Both the position numbers and the translations under genes were made by a program. Shown piece after piece: positions 12,983 to 23,362 of a DNA stretch of 64,000 nucleotides (positions are counted from its first letter, which is position 1; each line of letters opens with the position of its first letter). The stretch comes from Luscinia megarhynchos (taxonomy: Eukaryota; Chordata; Aves; Passeriformes; Turdidae), in the NCBI GenBank assembly GCA_034336665.1, contig CM067564.1:44700951-44764950 (forward strand), written 5' to 3'. A model generated the notes under the pieces. It ran no database searches, was not told the origin of the DNA, and saw only the letters and a list, made by a program, of their open reading frames with translations.

Positions 12983-13936
12983 TGTGACATCAAATCTGGC
13001 ATAATTCAGAGCTTTCCATGCCCAGGAATTAGGAAAGGCCAACCTCAGCTGGGGAGGAAGGTGTGCCCCACCCCTGATGTTTGGTATTTGGGAGCTTGTT
13101 TTGTGGTGACCACCACCAAATTTCTCCTGAATTAACTTTTCTAAAGTGCATCAGCTCTCCCTTGTCAGGTTAAAGAGCAGAGGAGATTTTGATTTGATTT
13201 AACACACTTCATTTGGGCAAAATTAAATAAAGACTGATTTAAAGCTGAACAAGAGTGGCCTCCTGGTGGGTTGTGTGCACTTTGACAAATCCACTCTGAA
13301 ATCATACCTCCTTTTAATTTTAGATTCATTTTTTCTGAGTGCCCCTGTGTAGACAAGCCATCAGGCTGTGTAAAAATCAGCTCCTGTCTCCAGGGCTCAC
13401 GTCCTCACTCCTTCCCAAGCTGTCTGGAGTGAAGTCCTCCAGGAAAAGCCAGCAAGGGCTGATTCATCTTTCTGGGGTGAAAAGCACAGGGAGGGATTTT
13501 TCTCTGTCTTAATTGATGTCTGTGTCCCCAGACACCCTCGTTGGTGAGCAGCAGGGCTGAAAAAAGGAGGTCAGGTCCCCAGAAGGGGCTGCTGGGACGG
13601 GACAGTTCAGCCCTCAAGGGCAAAGCTGATGCTTTGGACAAGTAGTTAATGGTATTGGCTTCCCAAAAATCTCCTTCCCACCACCTTGCCAACAGCTCCA
13701 CAGCTCCTTAGTGCTGGAATCAACTCCTGGCCCAGCCCTCAGCTCTGGGGAGAGGTGGTGAAGTTCCTCCAACCCTTCTTCCATCCCAGAGAGAGGTGGC
13801 AGAGCTGGGTGGGATCCTCATGTGGTCAAGGTGGAATTCCCAATCCAACTACACAGTCTTTATGTTCTTCCCATGGACCTGGGGTTCCTGTCCAAATTTA
13901 GAAAAATCTACACTTTTAACCTATTTGCCTTTTCTT

Positions 13937-13958
13937 AAAAAAAAAAAAAAAAAAAAAA
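13937..13958. repeat. Poly(A) tract
   Basis: 22 consecutive A. No recognisable retrotransposed body lies directly upstream. Confidence 0.85.
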
Positions 13959-16092
13959 GAAGAAATGCTTTTTTAGTGTTCACGTTCACAGACAAAATCC
14001 TGAAAGACTTACAACATTGAAGGAAAACCCCAGATATTCAGTGTATTACAAAGTTCTGTATTCTTACAGCTTTCCTGCAGTTTTCAGTGCTGTGTTGACT
14101 CATGGCCACTGCTTTGGGACAGAAGCACCTGAGCTTTACCTTGATCCAGAGAGATTTTCTGACCCATCACTTGGTGTAAACCTTGAGTTTCTTCCAAAGT
14201 CCTGTGTGACTTTTGCAGAAATAGAGGGGTCTCAGGGCTAAATGCACCAGACACTGTGTCCTCCAGGGATGGGTGATTGATGCTGTCTTGATACAGATCA
14301 CAAATCCTCCTTCAAAGCAGCAAGGTCACCATGGGACAGCTCCACTTCAGTGGGATGAAGGATCAGGAGAGGGCAGGAGGGTGGCCATGCTCTGGTCAGG
14401 CTGGGACAAGAGGCTCATGCCATGAGATTTTTTGGCTCGTGCTCCCCACATTTCAGCTCCAGCAGCTCTGGTGCCATTCCCTACACAATATGTTTCTGGC
14501 TGAAGAGACCCCAGCTCGTTCTGCAGCCTGGGAAGGGTGCAGGGCTGCAGCCAAGTCATGGATGGGATGGAAATACCCTCTTTGCCCTGATGGAAAGAGG
14601 ATTATTTCCAGGATTAGTGGTGAAAAATACCTGTGGGTTGCGTGGATAGAGGTGGGTGTGTTTGTTTTGTTTGACTCCTTGACAACCTCCTGTGAAGGAT
14701 TTCAGGTCTTTCATTTTCCACAGTGGTCTTCCTGTCCCCTTCTGATGTTTTTTTCTTGTCTTTCCCTTCACTTTTTAGATAGCCAGATTTTCCATGAGAA
14801 GAGTTGTGGAGACACAATCCTAAATAGGATGTCCTATGTTTATCCATAAGAGAGGCTGGACTTCCCACTGCTGGCATTCCTCACCTCTGGAGCTGGCCAT
14901 GGGATGCAGAACAGCCTGGGATGGACCAGTTGGGTCCATGTGGTGAAAAATGCCACTGATCACAAATTTCTGGCAAGCCCCAGACTCTGAGGAGAAATTC
15001 AGGAGAGATCCAAGTGTGGCATGAAGGACAATTCAACAACAATGTTTTTGAGAAGGTGGGAGTGAGGAGCACAGATATTTCTGCTCCATCAAATCCACTG
15101 TCTGGTCATTAATTAGTGCAGCAAATTAACCCATTTCTGCCTCACCAAATGTGGTGTTTAGAGGCACCAAGGCAGCAAAGAGGAGACAAGTCAGGGCTGC
15201 AGGAAAAGAGGAGTATGGGGAGGTGTGCTTTGGAATGATTATTTTTAATATTTGCCTTGCTTCCAAATGAAACAGCAGATGAGCTGAGCTGGCTCAAACA
15301 CTTGCAGAAAGAGCTGATGGGGAATTTGTTAATAAGCAAGTTTGTCATCAGAAAATGCTGGTTCATCAAAACCTGGGTTCTGGGGACATGTGTTACAGTC
15401 CTGGCAGGAAAAGTGTATCAGGCTGTGGGAGGGTTTCTTGGTTGAAACCAAGGAGGTTTAAAGGCTGCTGTGTGAATAAAACAAAGCCAGGCAGATCTAA
15501 CAGAGAGGGTGAAACAGCCAAAGCTCACGTGAGGTTTGCCTGAACTCCTGCTCTTTGGGCTTCAGGGTTACTTGTACTTGGTAAAAATAGGAAAAACTTG
15601 AATTTTTCCCAGTTCTGGAAGCAGAGTGGCCTTTTGGCTACTGTAGGGATGTGACTCACTTAAAAATGCTGCAGACTAAGAGTCCTCAAGATGATGCTGA
15701 AATGCTGTGAGGACTCACCAGATCTCCTGCTGAGGGGTATCTCCAGGCTGGCAGTGGAGTAGGAAGCCCTGGATGCTCCTCTCCATCTGGAGATGAGGCA
15801 AAACTGCTTGGGGATTGAAGTAAATCCATTTCCTCCTGCCCTGCTCCAAGTTCAGACAGTGAGGTTTATTGGGAAGGGTTTTCAGGGCAGAGGCTGTGGC
15901 TGCAGATTCCTTCAATCTGACAGCAGAGAAGAGGGCACTCGTCAGCATTATCACTGTCACTTCCATGCATGATCTAAACAGCACCAATTTGAAGAGTTTT
16001 TTCAACAGAGTCTCTTCACAGCAGGGGAAAGGAGGTTCCCTGCTGACAATAAACCCAGTGGCTTTAAATCAGAGTTCAGCCACACTCATTTC

Positions 16093-16310
16093 ATAGAACC
16101 ATAGAATGGTTTGGTTTAGAAAGAACCTTAAAGATCATCTCATTCTAACCCCCTGCCATGTGCAGGGAACACCTTCCACTGTCCCAGGTTGCTCCAAGCC
16201 CCATCCAACCTGGCCTTGGACATTTCCAGGGATCCAGGGGCAGCCACAGCTTCTCTGGACAACCTGTGCCAGGGCCTCATCATCCTCACAGCCAAAAATC
16301 CCCTCCCCTG
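16093..16310 (-). mobile_element. CR1 LINE fragment
   Basis: CATAGAACCATAGAATGGTT, AGATCATCTCATTCTAACCC and CCTTGGACATTTCCAGGGAT in CR1 reverse order. Confidence 0.9.
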
Positions 16311-17689
16311 ACCTGCTGCCCACACTTGTTTGATGCAGCCCCTCCCCAAGTGTTATTGCATCACTAATTAGACAGAGCCATTAGGTCTCATCTTTAACAT
16401 TTTGCAGAGCAATTCTATCAAAAATGTTCTGCAGCAGTTTTTATTCTGGCAGGGGTTTGGAGAGGATATGTCTGCACTGGGTGACTGGATTGATGGATTA
16501 GAGGGCAAAAGCTCTGGCAGCTGCTGCTGGACCTTTCCCCATCCTCTAACCCAGGAAGCCAAGTTGTTCTTTGGCCTGGGTGAAGCCATTTCATAAAGCT
16601 GATGGTGAAGCTGGCAGCAAAGGGGTTGGGTGATGCTCATTAGGAAAGCATCTTAAGACATGGAGAGTGCCAGGGTGGTGTGTAATCCATCCCTCACTAA
16701 AATCTCCACAGGCAGCTCAGGAAGACCCTGTTTGGGGGATGATGGAAGGGAAAGAGCCTCTACACAGGCAAAATTAAAAACCCTGTGAAGTAACCACTTG
16801 CTCTGGTAGCCCAGCTTAATTCCAGGATAAATAACACTGCTCTGTGATATTCTGCCAATCTGATCCCTCTCACAGTTTCAAAAGGAGGTGACAGATTTCC
16901 TGTCCTCTGCAGTGACTGGGCTCTGCAGCCTCGGACGTGGCTGCATTGCAGCAGGGGGACAAAACCCTCCTTGCTCCCAGGAGCTTCTTGCAATGCAGAG
17001 AAAGGCCCAGGAGCTTCCTCACTCGCTTTGGCAAATGCTGTCCCCTAGGACAGGCCACCCCCAGAGCCTCAGCCCCTGCTTTGCTTTTGATGAACTCAAC
17101 CCGCTGCCCCTGTTCAATCAGGAAAGGCTGCACAAAAGGGGAGGAAAATAGGAACTTCCTCAGGGCCTGGCTCACATCCCTTCCCCTTCCCTGGGCTGCT
17201 CAGGCTCCTTGGCTTTCTCATCCCACCTTGGGAGGAGCAGGAGCTGGCTGGCCTAAGGCTCCGAGCTGGGCTCAGCCTGCCGGCGTGGGGTGTGTCACCC
17301 ACCATTTCCTAAGTTATTATTTGGAGTTTCCTTTTCTCACTATTAATAGAATTTCAGCCAATATCTGAGCTGTTTCAACAAGGTGGATGGGGGGGGACAC
17401 GAGGGGCGGCGTTACCAAAATAGGAAGTGGGAAGCTGTTGGGGAGGGAATTAACCAGAGGAGCTGCATGGAGAGGGAATTAATCACTGGCTTTGGGTGGG
17501 CAGTGGGAGGATGGACAGTGTCCTTTCACTTTGCATTTTGAGCCTGTTTGATTCTCTCTGTGTGCTCCAAGCCTTGACCTTTCCAAAAAGCTTCTCCCCT
17601 GAGTGCCCTCCCCAGCCTGCAAAATTCCACGTACTCACTGCACTGAGGTTACAACCAGAGCATCACTCCATGGCATGGTTAAACTGGAA

Positions 17690-17915
17690 GAGAGATACTT
17701 CAGATTAGATATTAGTTGGAAATTAGATTAGATACTAGTAGGAAGTGTCTCCCTGTGAGGGTGGTGAGGCCCTCAGAGAAGCTTTGTCTGCTCCATCCAT
17801 GGAAGTGTTCGAGGCCAAGGCTTGGAGCATCCTGGCAGAGTGGAAGGTGCCCTGCCCATGGACTAGAGAGCCGTGAAGGTTCTGTTCAACACAAACCATT
17901 CTGTGATTCCATGAG
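17690..17915 (+). mobile_element. CR1 LINE fragment, 3' end
   Basis: GAGGGTGGTGAGGCCCT, CCATGGAAGTGTTCGAGGCC and the tail ACAAACCATTCTGTGATTCC. Confidence 0.85.
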
Positions 17916-20584
17916 TCTGTGGTTAGAGCTGGTGCACAGCAGCCCAATGTTGTGTCTGTGACTGCTACTGCAGGGAGCTGTGCTGGCACAAAGCAGCTCA
18001 CTTTTCCTTTTACATTTTGGGTGACTTTTCACACCCCACCAGCCCCTGACCAGAGAACTCCCACACCATCCCCATCCCCACCCACAGGGGCACTTCCAGC
18101 CTCCCAAACACACTGAATGATCCCATCAGGGTAATTAGCAATGAGGGAAAGCCGTGTCCCCTCCCGGCTGTGCCATCCCAGCCACACTGTATCTCAGGCA
18201 GGGCCATGGGATACACGTATCCGGACATGGAATCATTATTTTTGCAGCGCTGGTTTCCTCCTGTTTGGGGGGACGCACGGAGAGCAGCGCCCTCCTCCCA
18301 CGGATCCAGCGCCAAGGCTTGGGTTTGCTGGGGGGTACAGGCAAGAGGAGAGTGCACATCAACCCTTAGACTCACTGCTGTCAAAAACACCCCCAAGCAG
18401 CTGCTAAATCGCTCTCATCTTCCCTAAAATGTGGAACTGGTGACGGTCCAGAGAAGTGAAATCAAAGCGGCCTCGGCGTGCCAAAGTGCAGCCAGGAAGG
18501 TCGGGGCAGGTGGTTTTTCTGCCTTCTGGGCAACAGGGTGAGGGACTCTGGCTGAAATTCAAGTGTGCTTTCTTTTGGGAAGGGTCTCCTCTGGTAAGGG
18601 TAAGGGGAGTGATAACTTGGAGGATCTCTCCTCCTCCTCTCTCATAGATGTCTTAAATCCTTTTATCTCCATGAAGGGATCACTTGTTCCCTGCAAAAGG
18701 ACTTACTGTATCTTTTGTGAGTGATTTTCATGCTGAAGGGGCCCCAGACATAATCCTGTCCTGTCTGGCTGTTCTTACCAAGGGTTTTCTCCTCCTTCAA
18801 CCAGATCTTCTCGTTTCTTCTGCTGGGGACAGTTGTCAGGCAATACTGGCCACCAGCCCAGGCCAACAGGGGCTCGTTACCAGTTATTACCCCCGAGTCC
18901 ACCACTGAAATTTGGCACAGGTGGCCAGCAAGGGAGGAAGAGACTAAAAAAAACCCCACATTTTCTGGTATTTAAAAGAGATACAGTATGTGTGGAAGGA
19001 AAACAATGACTCTGGGACTGCAGTGCTTGTTCTGTAGTTGTTTCTGCTTTGGAATTAAGTTTGCAATGGGTTTACCTAAGCCAGGTCTTCCGCGGGTGGT
19101 GATCCTGCAAGACACCAAAAAAATAAATGCAATTTTTCTAGATTTTGTCCCTGGACAACAACAACATTAAGCTCAGAGCAATAAAACTGCAGGAAGCTAT
19201 TGAGCCCCGTGACTGCAGCAGCACCTTGTGCAGCAGCTGTGAGAAAACAGTTTGGTTTTTTTTCACAGTTTAATGCAGCAGGATAAAAAGGGTAAATTTT
19301 GCTGACAGGTAGGTGCCCAAAACCCTGCAGGAGGAGTGTGGAGATGGGTGTTGCTGCTCCTCTGTGGGAGAGGATCTCACCCAACTGTAGCCACAGCTGC
19401 TCTCCACTGATGTGCTCTAGGTCCAGCCCATAGTGATCCCACTTAAATCACTGATCCTGGCTTGATGAGGAGAAATAAATGGATTTTTTAACATCTCTTG
19501 ACCTTAGTGAAGAGGAACACTAGGAGGGGATGCTTAGATACAGAAAGATAAACACTAATGAGATTTTTGGGCACCAACTTGAGTCTTGATTCTTCTCCCA
19601 GCCATTTTTTTGAGGGGCTGTGTCACTCTGTGTCACCCCTAGGAAGAACCTGCTACCACCCTAGCCAGGACAAGCCTGGAGGATCCTACCAGATCTCTCC
19701 ATCAGAAGAACAGCCTTGCTTTGGGCTTTTGCCCTCATTATTTTTTTGTTAAAAGTGGTAAATCCTATCTGTGTCTCCCCAGGGTGGGGCAGGGAAGTGC
19801 TGGGGCAGGGATCCTGGTTTCTTGGATCACAGGGTGGTCCCAGCTGGCCACCAGGACTGGCCTAGAGCCAAAACATGGTCCTGTCCCCCTCTCTTGGACT
19901 CACTTGAATTAAATCGTCTTTTTGACCTCTCTTTGGAGTCTTTAATTCCTGCCCCTCTGGGATGAGGTCAGGACATGAAGAGGAAACAAGAGCAGTGGGG
20001 GATTTCCTCTTTCCTTCCTTCCTCCCATCCAACCCTTTATTTCTTTACATCTCTTTTGTATTGTTTCTACCTTTAGGGGATTTTTTTGTACAGCTTTTGT
20101 TGTCAGACCCCCTGTAAAACTTTCACACCCTATTTATGGGACAAACCTGTTTTGTGGCTCACTGGATGCCTGGTTTCTTCCCAGCTTGGTGCAGCCATCA
20201 CTGACAATTCCAGCCACACAAATTGATAACACAGCTAAGGAGGTGGTAGATCAAAATTCCCTCCTGTCTTCAGCACCTGGGGTTTATCTGCCAGGACCTT
20301 GTGATGATGTTTCACCTCTTTGCTTCTTCTTCTCCTGCAGACAGTGGTCAGCCTGTAGGAAATACAACTTATCTCCACAAAAGCCCTTTTCCTGCAGATG
20401 TAATGGAAATGTTTCCTCACAAGCCAAGAATTTCCTAAAATAATTCATGCTGCTACTTTCAGTTACACTCACATCTTGATTGTGTTTCCAGGAGTGGCTG
20501 CTCCTGGTGGGGAAACCACGGTCTGGGAGGAGATCTGAACTTTTACAAAGACATGGAGTGACACAACAAGGGGTGACGTCTTTA

Positions 20585-20802
20585 AAGTGACAGAGGGCAG
20601 GGTTGGATGGGATATTGGGAAGAAATTCCTGGCTAGGAGGGTGGTGAGGCCCTGGCACAGGGTGCCCAGAGAAGCTGTGGGTGCCCCATCCCTGGAAACA
20701 TTCAAGGTCCAGTTGGACAGGGCTGGGGTAGTGGGAGGTGTCCCTGCCCGTGGAAGGATTGGAATGAGATGATCTTTGAGGTCACTTCCAACCCAAATCA
20801 GT
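20585..20802 (+). mobile_element. CR1 LINE fragment, 3' end, abutting the pyrimidine tract
   Basis: GGAAGAAATTCCTGGCTAGG, GAGAAGCTGTGGGTGCCCCA, TGGAATGAGATGATCTTTGA, CACTTCCAACCCAAATCAG. The usual ATTCTATG tail is replaced by the CCTTT array. Confidence 0.88.
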
Positions 20803-21504
20803 CCTTTCCTTTCCTTTCCTTTCCTTTCCTTTCCTTTCCTTTCCTTTCCTTTCCTTTCCTTTCCTTTCCTTTCCTTTCCTTTCCTTTCCTTTCCTTTCCT
20901 TTCCTTTCCTTTCCTTTCCTTTCCTTTCCTTTCCTTTCCTTTCCCTTTCCTTTCCTTTCCTTTCCCTTTCCCTTCCTTTCCCTTTCCCTTCCCTTCCTTC
21001 CCTTCCCTTCCCTTCCCTTCCCTTCCCTTCCCTTCCCTTCCCTTCCCTTCCCTTCCCTTCCCTTCCCTTCCCTTCCCTTCCCTTCCCTTCCCTTCCCTTC
21101 CCTTCCCTTCCCTTCCCTTCCCTTCCTTCCCTTCCCTTCCCTTCCCTTCCCTTCCCTTCCCTTCCCTTCCCTTCCCTTCCCTTCCCTTCCCTTCCCTTCC
21201 CTTCCCTTCCCTTCCCTTCCTTCCCTTCCCTTCCCTTCCCTTCCCTTCCCTTCCCTTCCCTTCCCTTCCCTTCCCTTCCCTTCCCTTCCCTTCCCTTCCC
21301 TTCCCTTCCCTTCCCTTCCCTTCCCTTCCCTTCCCTTCCCTTCCCTTCCCTTCCCTTCCCCTTCCCTTCCCTTCCCTTCCCTTCCCTTCCCTTCCCTTCC
21401 CTTCCCTTCCCTTCCCTTCCCTTCCCTTCCCTTCCCTTCCCTTCCCTTCCCTTCCCTTCCCTTCCCTTCCCTTCCCTTCCCTTCCCTTCCCTTCCCTTTC
21501 CCCC
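20803..21504. repeat. ~700-bp pure pyrimidine tract: CCTTT array turning into CCCTT array
   Basis: The plus strand holds only C and T for about 700 bp. Copies of CCTTT occupy 20803-20944, mixed units follow to about 21000, then about 100 copies of CCCTT run to about 21500. It starts exactly where a CR1 3' end stops. Such mirror-symmetric polypurine/polypyrimidine DNA can form triplexes. The long Phe-Pro-Ser-Leu ORFs in it are artefacts. Confidence 0.95.
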
Positions 21505-21611
21505 AGACATCAGCTGTAGCTCCTCTGCCTCCTCCAAACTCTGTCCCCAGGCAGTTCCCACAGGAACTCAAATTTGTTACAGCCTCTCCATCCCAAATCC
21601 CACTCCCCAGG

Positions 21612-21686
21612 TTCTTTTTTTGTTTGTTTTGTTTTTTGTTTTTTGGTTTTTTTGTTTTTTTTTTTTTTGTTTTTTTTGTTTGTTTC
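21612..21686. repeat. T-rich (TTTTG)n tract
   Basis: Runs of T broken by single G over about 75 bp, 110 bp after the pyrimidine tract. Confidence 0.85.
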
Positions 21687-22047
21687 CTGTGGAACAAAGC
21701 AGATCTCTGGAGAGCAGCACTGGGCTAAAAATCAATCCTCCTGTTTTGGGGGGCTGAAAGTAATATATGAGTGCTTCATGGGGAAAGAAAAACCATAGCA
21801 GTTCTTCTGCACAGTCCCCAAATGGGGAAGAAGAATAGACCCAGGTTTTTATGCTGGTTTAGCAGGGAAAATGCCCCATTTTGGCATTGCAGCACATTGC
21901 AGTGCTCTCTGCTGTGGGACAGTTCCCTGTCAGGTGAGCTGTCCTTCAGCTGCATACCCCACTGAGGAACAGCTTCATCATTTGAATGTTTAAAGTATTC
22001 TTCAGGAGCCAAACACAGATCTCTTTGCATGTCACAGTGTTAGGTAA

Positions 22048-22107
22048 TTGTTTGGGCTTAATGATCTTGGAGGCCTTTTCCAACCTTAATGATTGTGTGG
22101 TTCTGTG
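22048..22107 (+). mobile_element. CR1 LINE fragment, short 3' end
   Basis: GGGCTTAATGATCTTGGAGG, CCTTTTCCAACCTTAATGAT and TGTGTGGTTCTGTG. Confidence 0.75.
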
Positions 22108-22435
22108 CCACCTTGTCCCTTCAGGGGTGTGGGACACCCTCATAAGAGGGATGGACACTTGCAGTCCGTGCAGCCCTTGGCTGCTCCTCACAAGGGCTGG
22201 ATCTGCTTTATTTTGGGAACCACTTGTGGGGCTTTGCATGGAAGCTGGTGGACCTCCCACCTGGTATCACTGCTGGACACGGTGACACCAGAACATGGAA
22301 TTTGAGATGACTTTGGAGGGCACAAGGCAAGCCCTGAGTGAGTGACTCATGGTTTATGTCAGTGTTTACACCTACAAATACCAAGGGCAGTTTCCTAAGT
22401 TCAGAGTTTACCTTGGCATTTTTACTTTTCCCCAG

Positions 22436-23362
22436 GTGTCAGCTCTCAGGATGAACTGCAGCCTGAAAACCCAGATCCAAACCTGATCACGACCAGAGAA
22501 ACCCCAGCACCCCCCACAACAACCACGACCACAGAGACCACCACGACAGAAACCACCACGACCACAGAAACCACCACGACCACAGAAACCACCACGACCA
22601 CAGAAACCACCACGATGACCACACCTGCAACCACGACAGAATCCCCACCAACCACCCCTGCACCATCACCTACCACAGTCCCAACCACCACCACCACCAC
22701 TGAGGCAGGAGATGCTCAGCCCACTGTGCTGGCAACCACCACAACCCAAAGCAGCAGCACCACGACCAGCTCAGGAACGTCACTGTCCCCCATGGCCACG
22801 TCCCCTGTGGCAGTGACAGGGACCACCCTCCCACCGCTGGGGATCCCCCTGCCTGCCACCACCACCCCAGCCCTCACACCTGTGCAGGACAGCTCCTCAG
22901 GCAGCCCCACGACCCACAAAACCACCACTTCTGCAAGCTCCATGGCTGCCCAGCAGCCCAGTAGTACAGCAGCCATTTCGGGAAGCTCGGGGACCATTGC
23001 TGGTGCACAGCCCGCTGTCACTGATGCAGCCAATCCTCCAGGAGATGCAGGGGCTGTTGGCACATCCTCTCCTGGCACACAGCCTCAGGGAAACCAGCCT
23101 CACACCACTGTGAGCGCCACAGGGCCGAGGACTGACCCTCCCCAAAGCTCCAAGGACTGTGTTGTCCCTCCTTGCCCATGTACCACCAAGCCTCCTCCTT
23201 CTTCCAGTTCTCCAGTCCAGGAAACAACCCTTTCCAGCCGTGCTGGAAGCACCAACACTCCTGTTCTACCCCTGGATGGATCCCCATCCCTCACCACCAC
23301 CCCGACGTCACGACCTGGCAGCAAAGACACAGAGGCAGCTCCCACACCAGCTCCTGGGGCAG
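22436..23362 (+). CDS. PODXL: PODXL exon 2: mucin domain
   Basis: The acceptor TTTTCCCCAG ends at 22435 and the donor AG|GTAACA begins at 23363, so the exon is 927 nt, phase 1 at both ends. It encodes about 309 residues dominated by Thr, Ser, Pro and Ala, the densely O-glycosylated ectodomain. It starts [15 protein letters not shown] and passes through a Thr-rich 18-bp repeat (22519-22620). I see no N-X-S/T sequon in the spliced part. Several Ser-Gly pairs (SSSGS, ISGSSG) could carry other glycans. A tight cysteine group, CVVPPCPC at 23158-23181, is unusual for a mucin stretch. The frame stays open past the donor to a TAA at 23434-23436. The exon matches the single large mucin exon of mammalian PODXL in place, size and phase, not in sequence. 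Confidence 0.92.

Larger units (their letters stand above)
1..22435 (+). other. PODXL: Probable PODXL intron 1 (non-coding)
   Basis: No signal-peptide exon, CpG-island promoter or other recognisable gene was found in these 22 kb. Mammalian PODXL has a very large first intron, so this is most simply intron sequence. Parts before any unseen exon 1 could be intergenic. It holds the CR1 fragments and microsatellites listed separately. Between them (for example 640-1670, 1803-5454, 6245-7140, 13000-16090, 18100-20580) I see only unique non-coding sequence. Confidence 0.65.

Noticed and set aside
13937..13958. Poly(A) tract as the tail of a processed pseudogene
   Set aside because: No coding remnant or recognisable retrocopy lies upstream and no flanking duplication is seen.
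20769..21728. Plus- and minus-strand frames of 250-320 codons (Phe-Pro-Ser-Leu or Gly-Lys-Gly-Arg-Glu repeats)
   Set aside because: Artefacts of the pentanucleotide pyrimidine array.
1..22435. PODXL exon 1 within the window
   Set aside because: No signal-peptide-like frame ending in phase 1 at a good donor within a GC-rich context was found.
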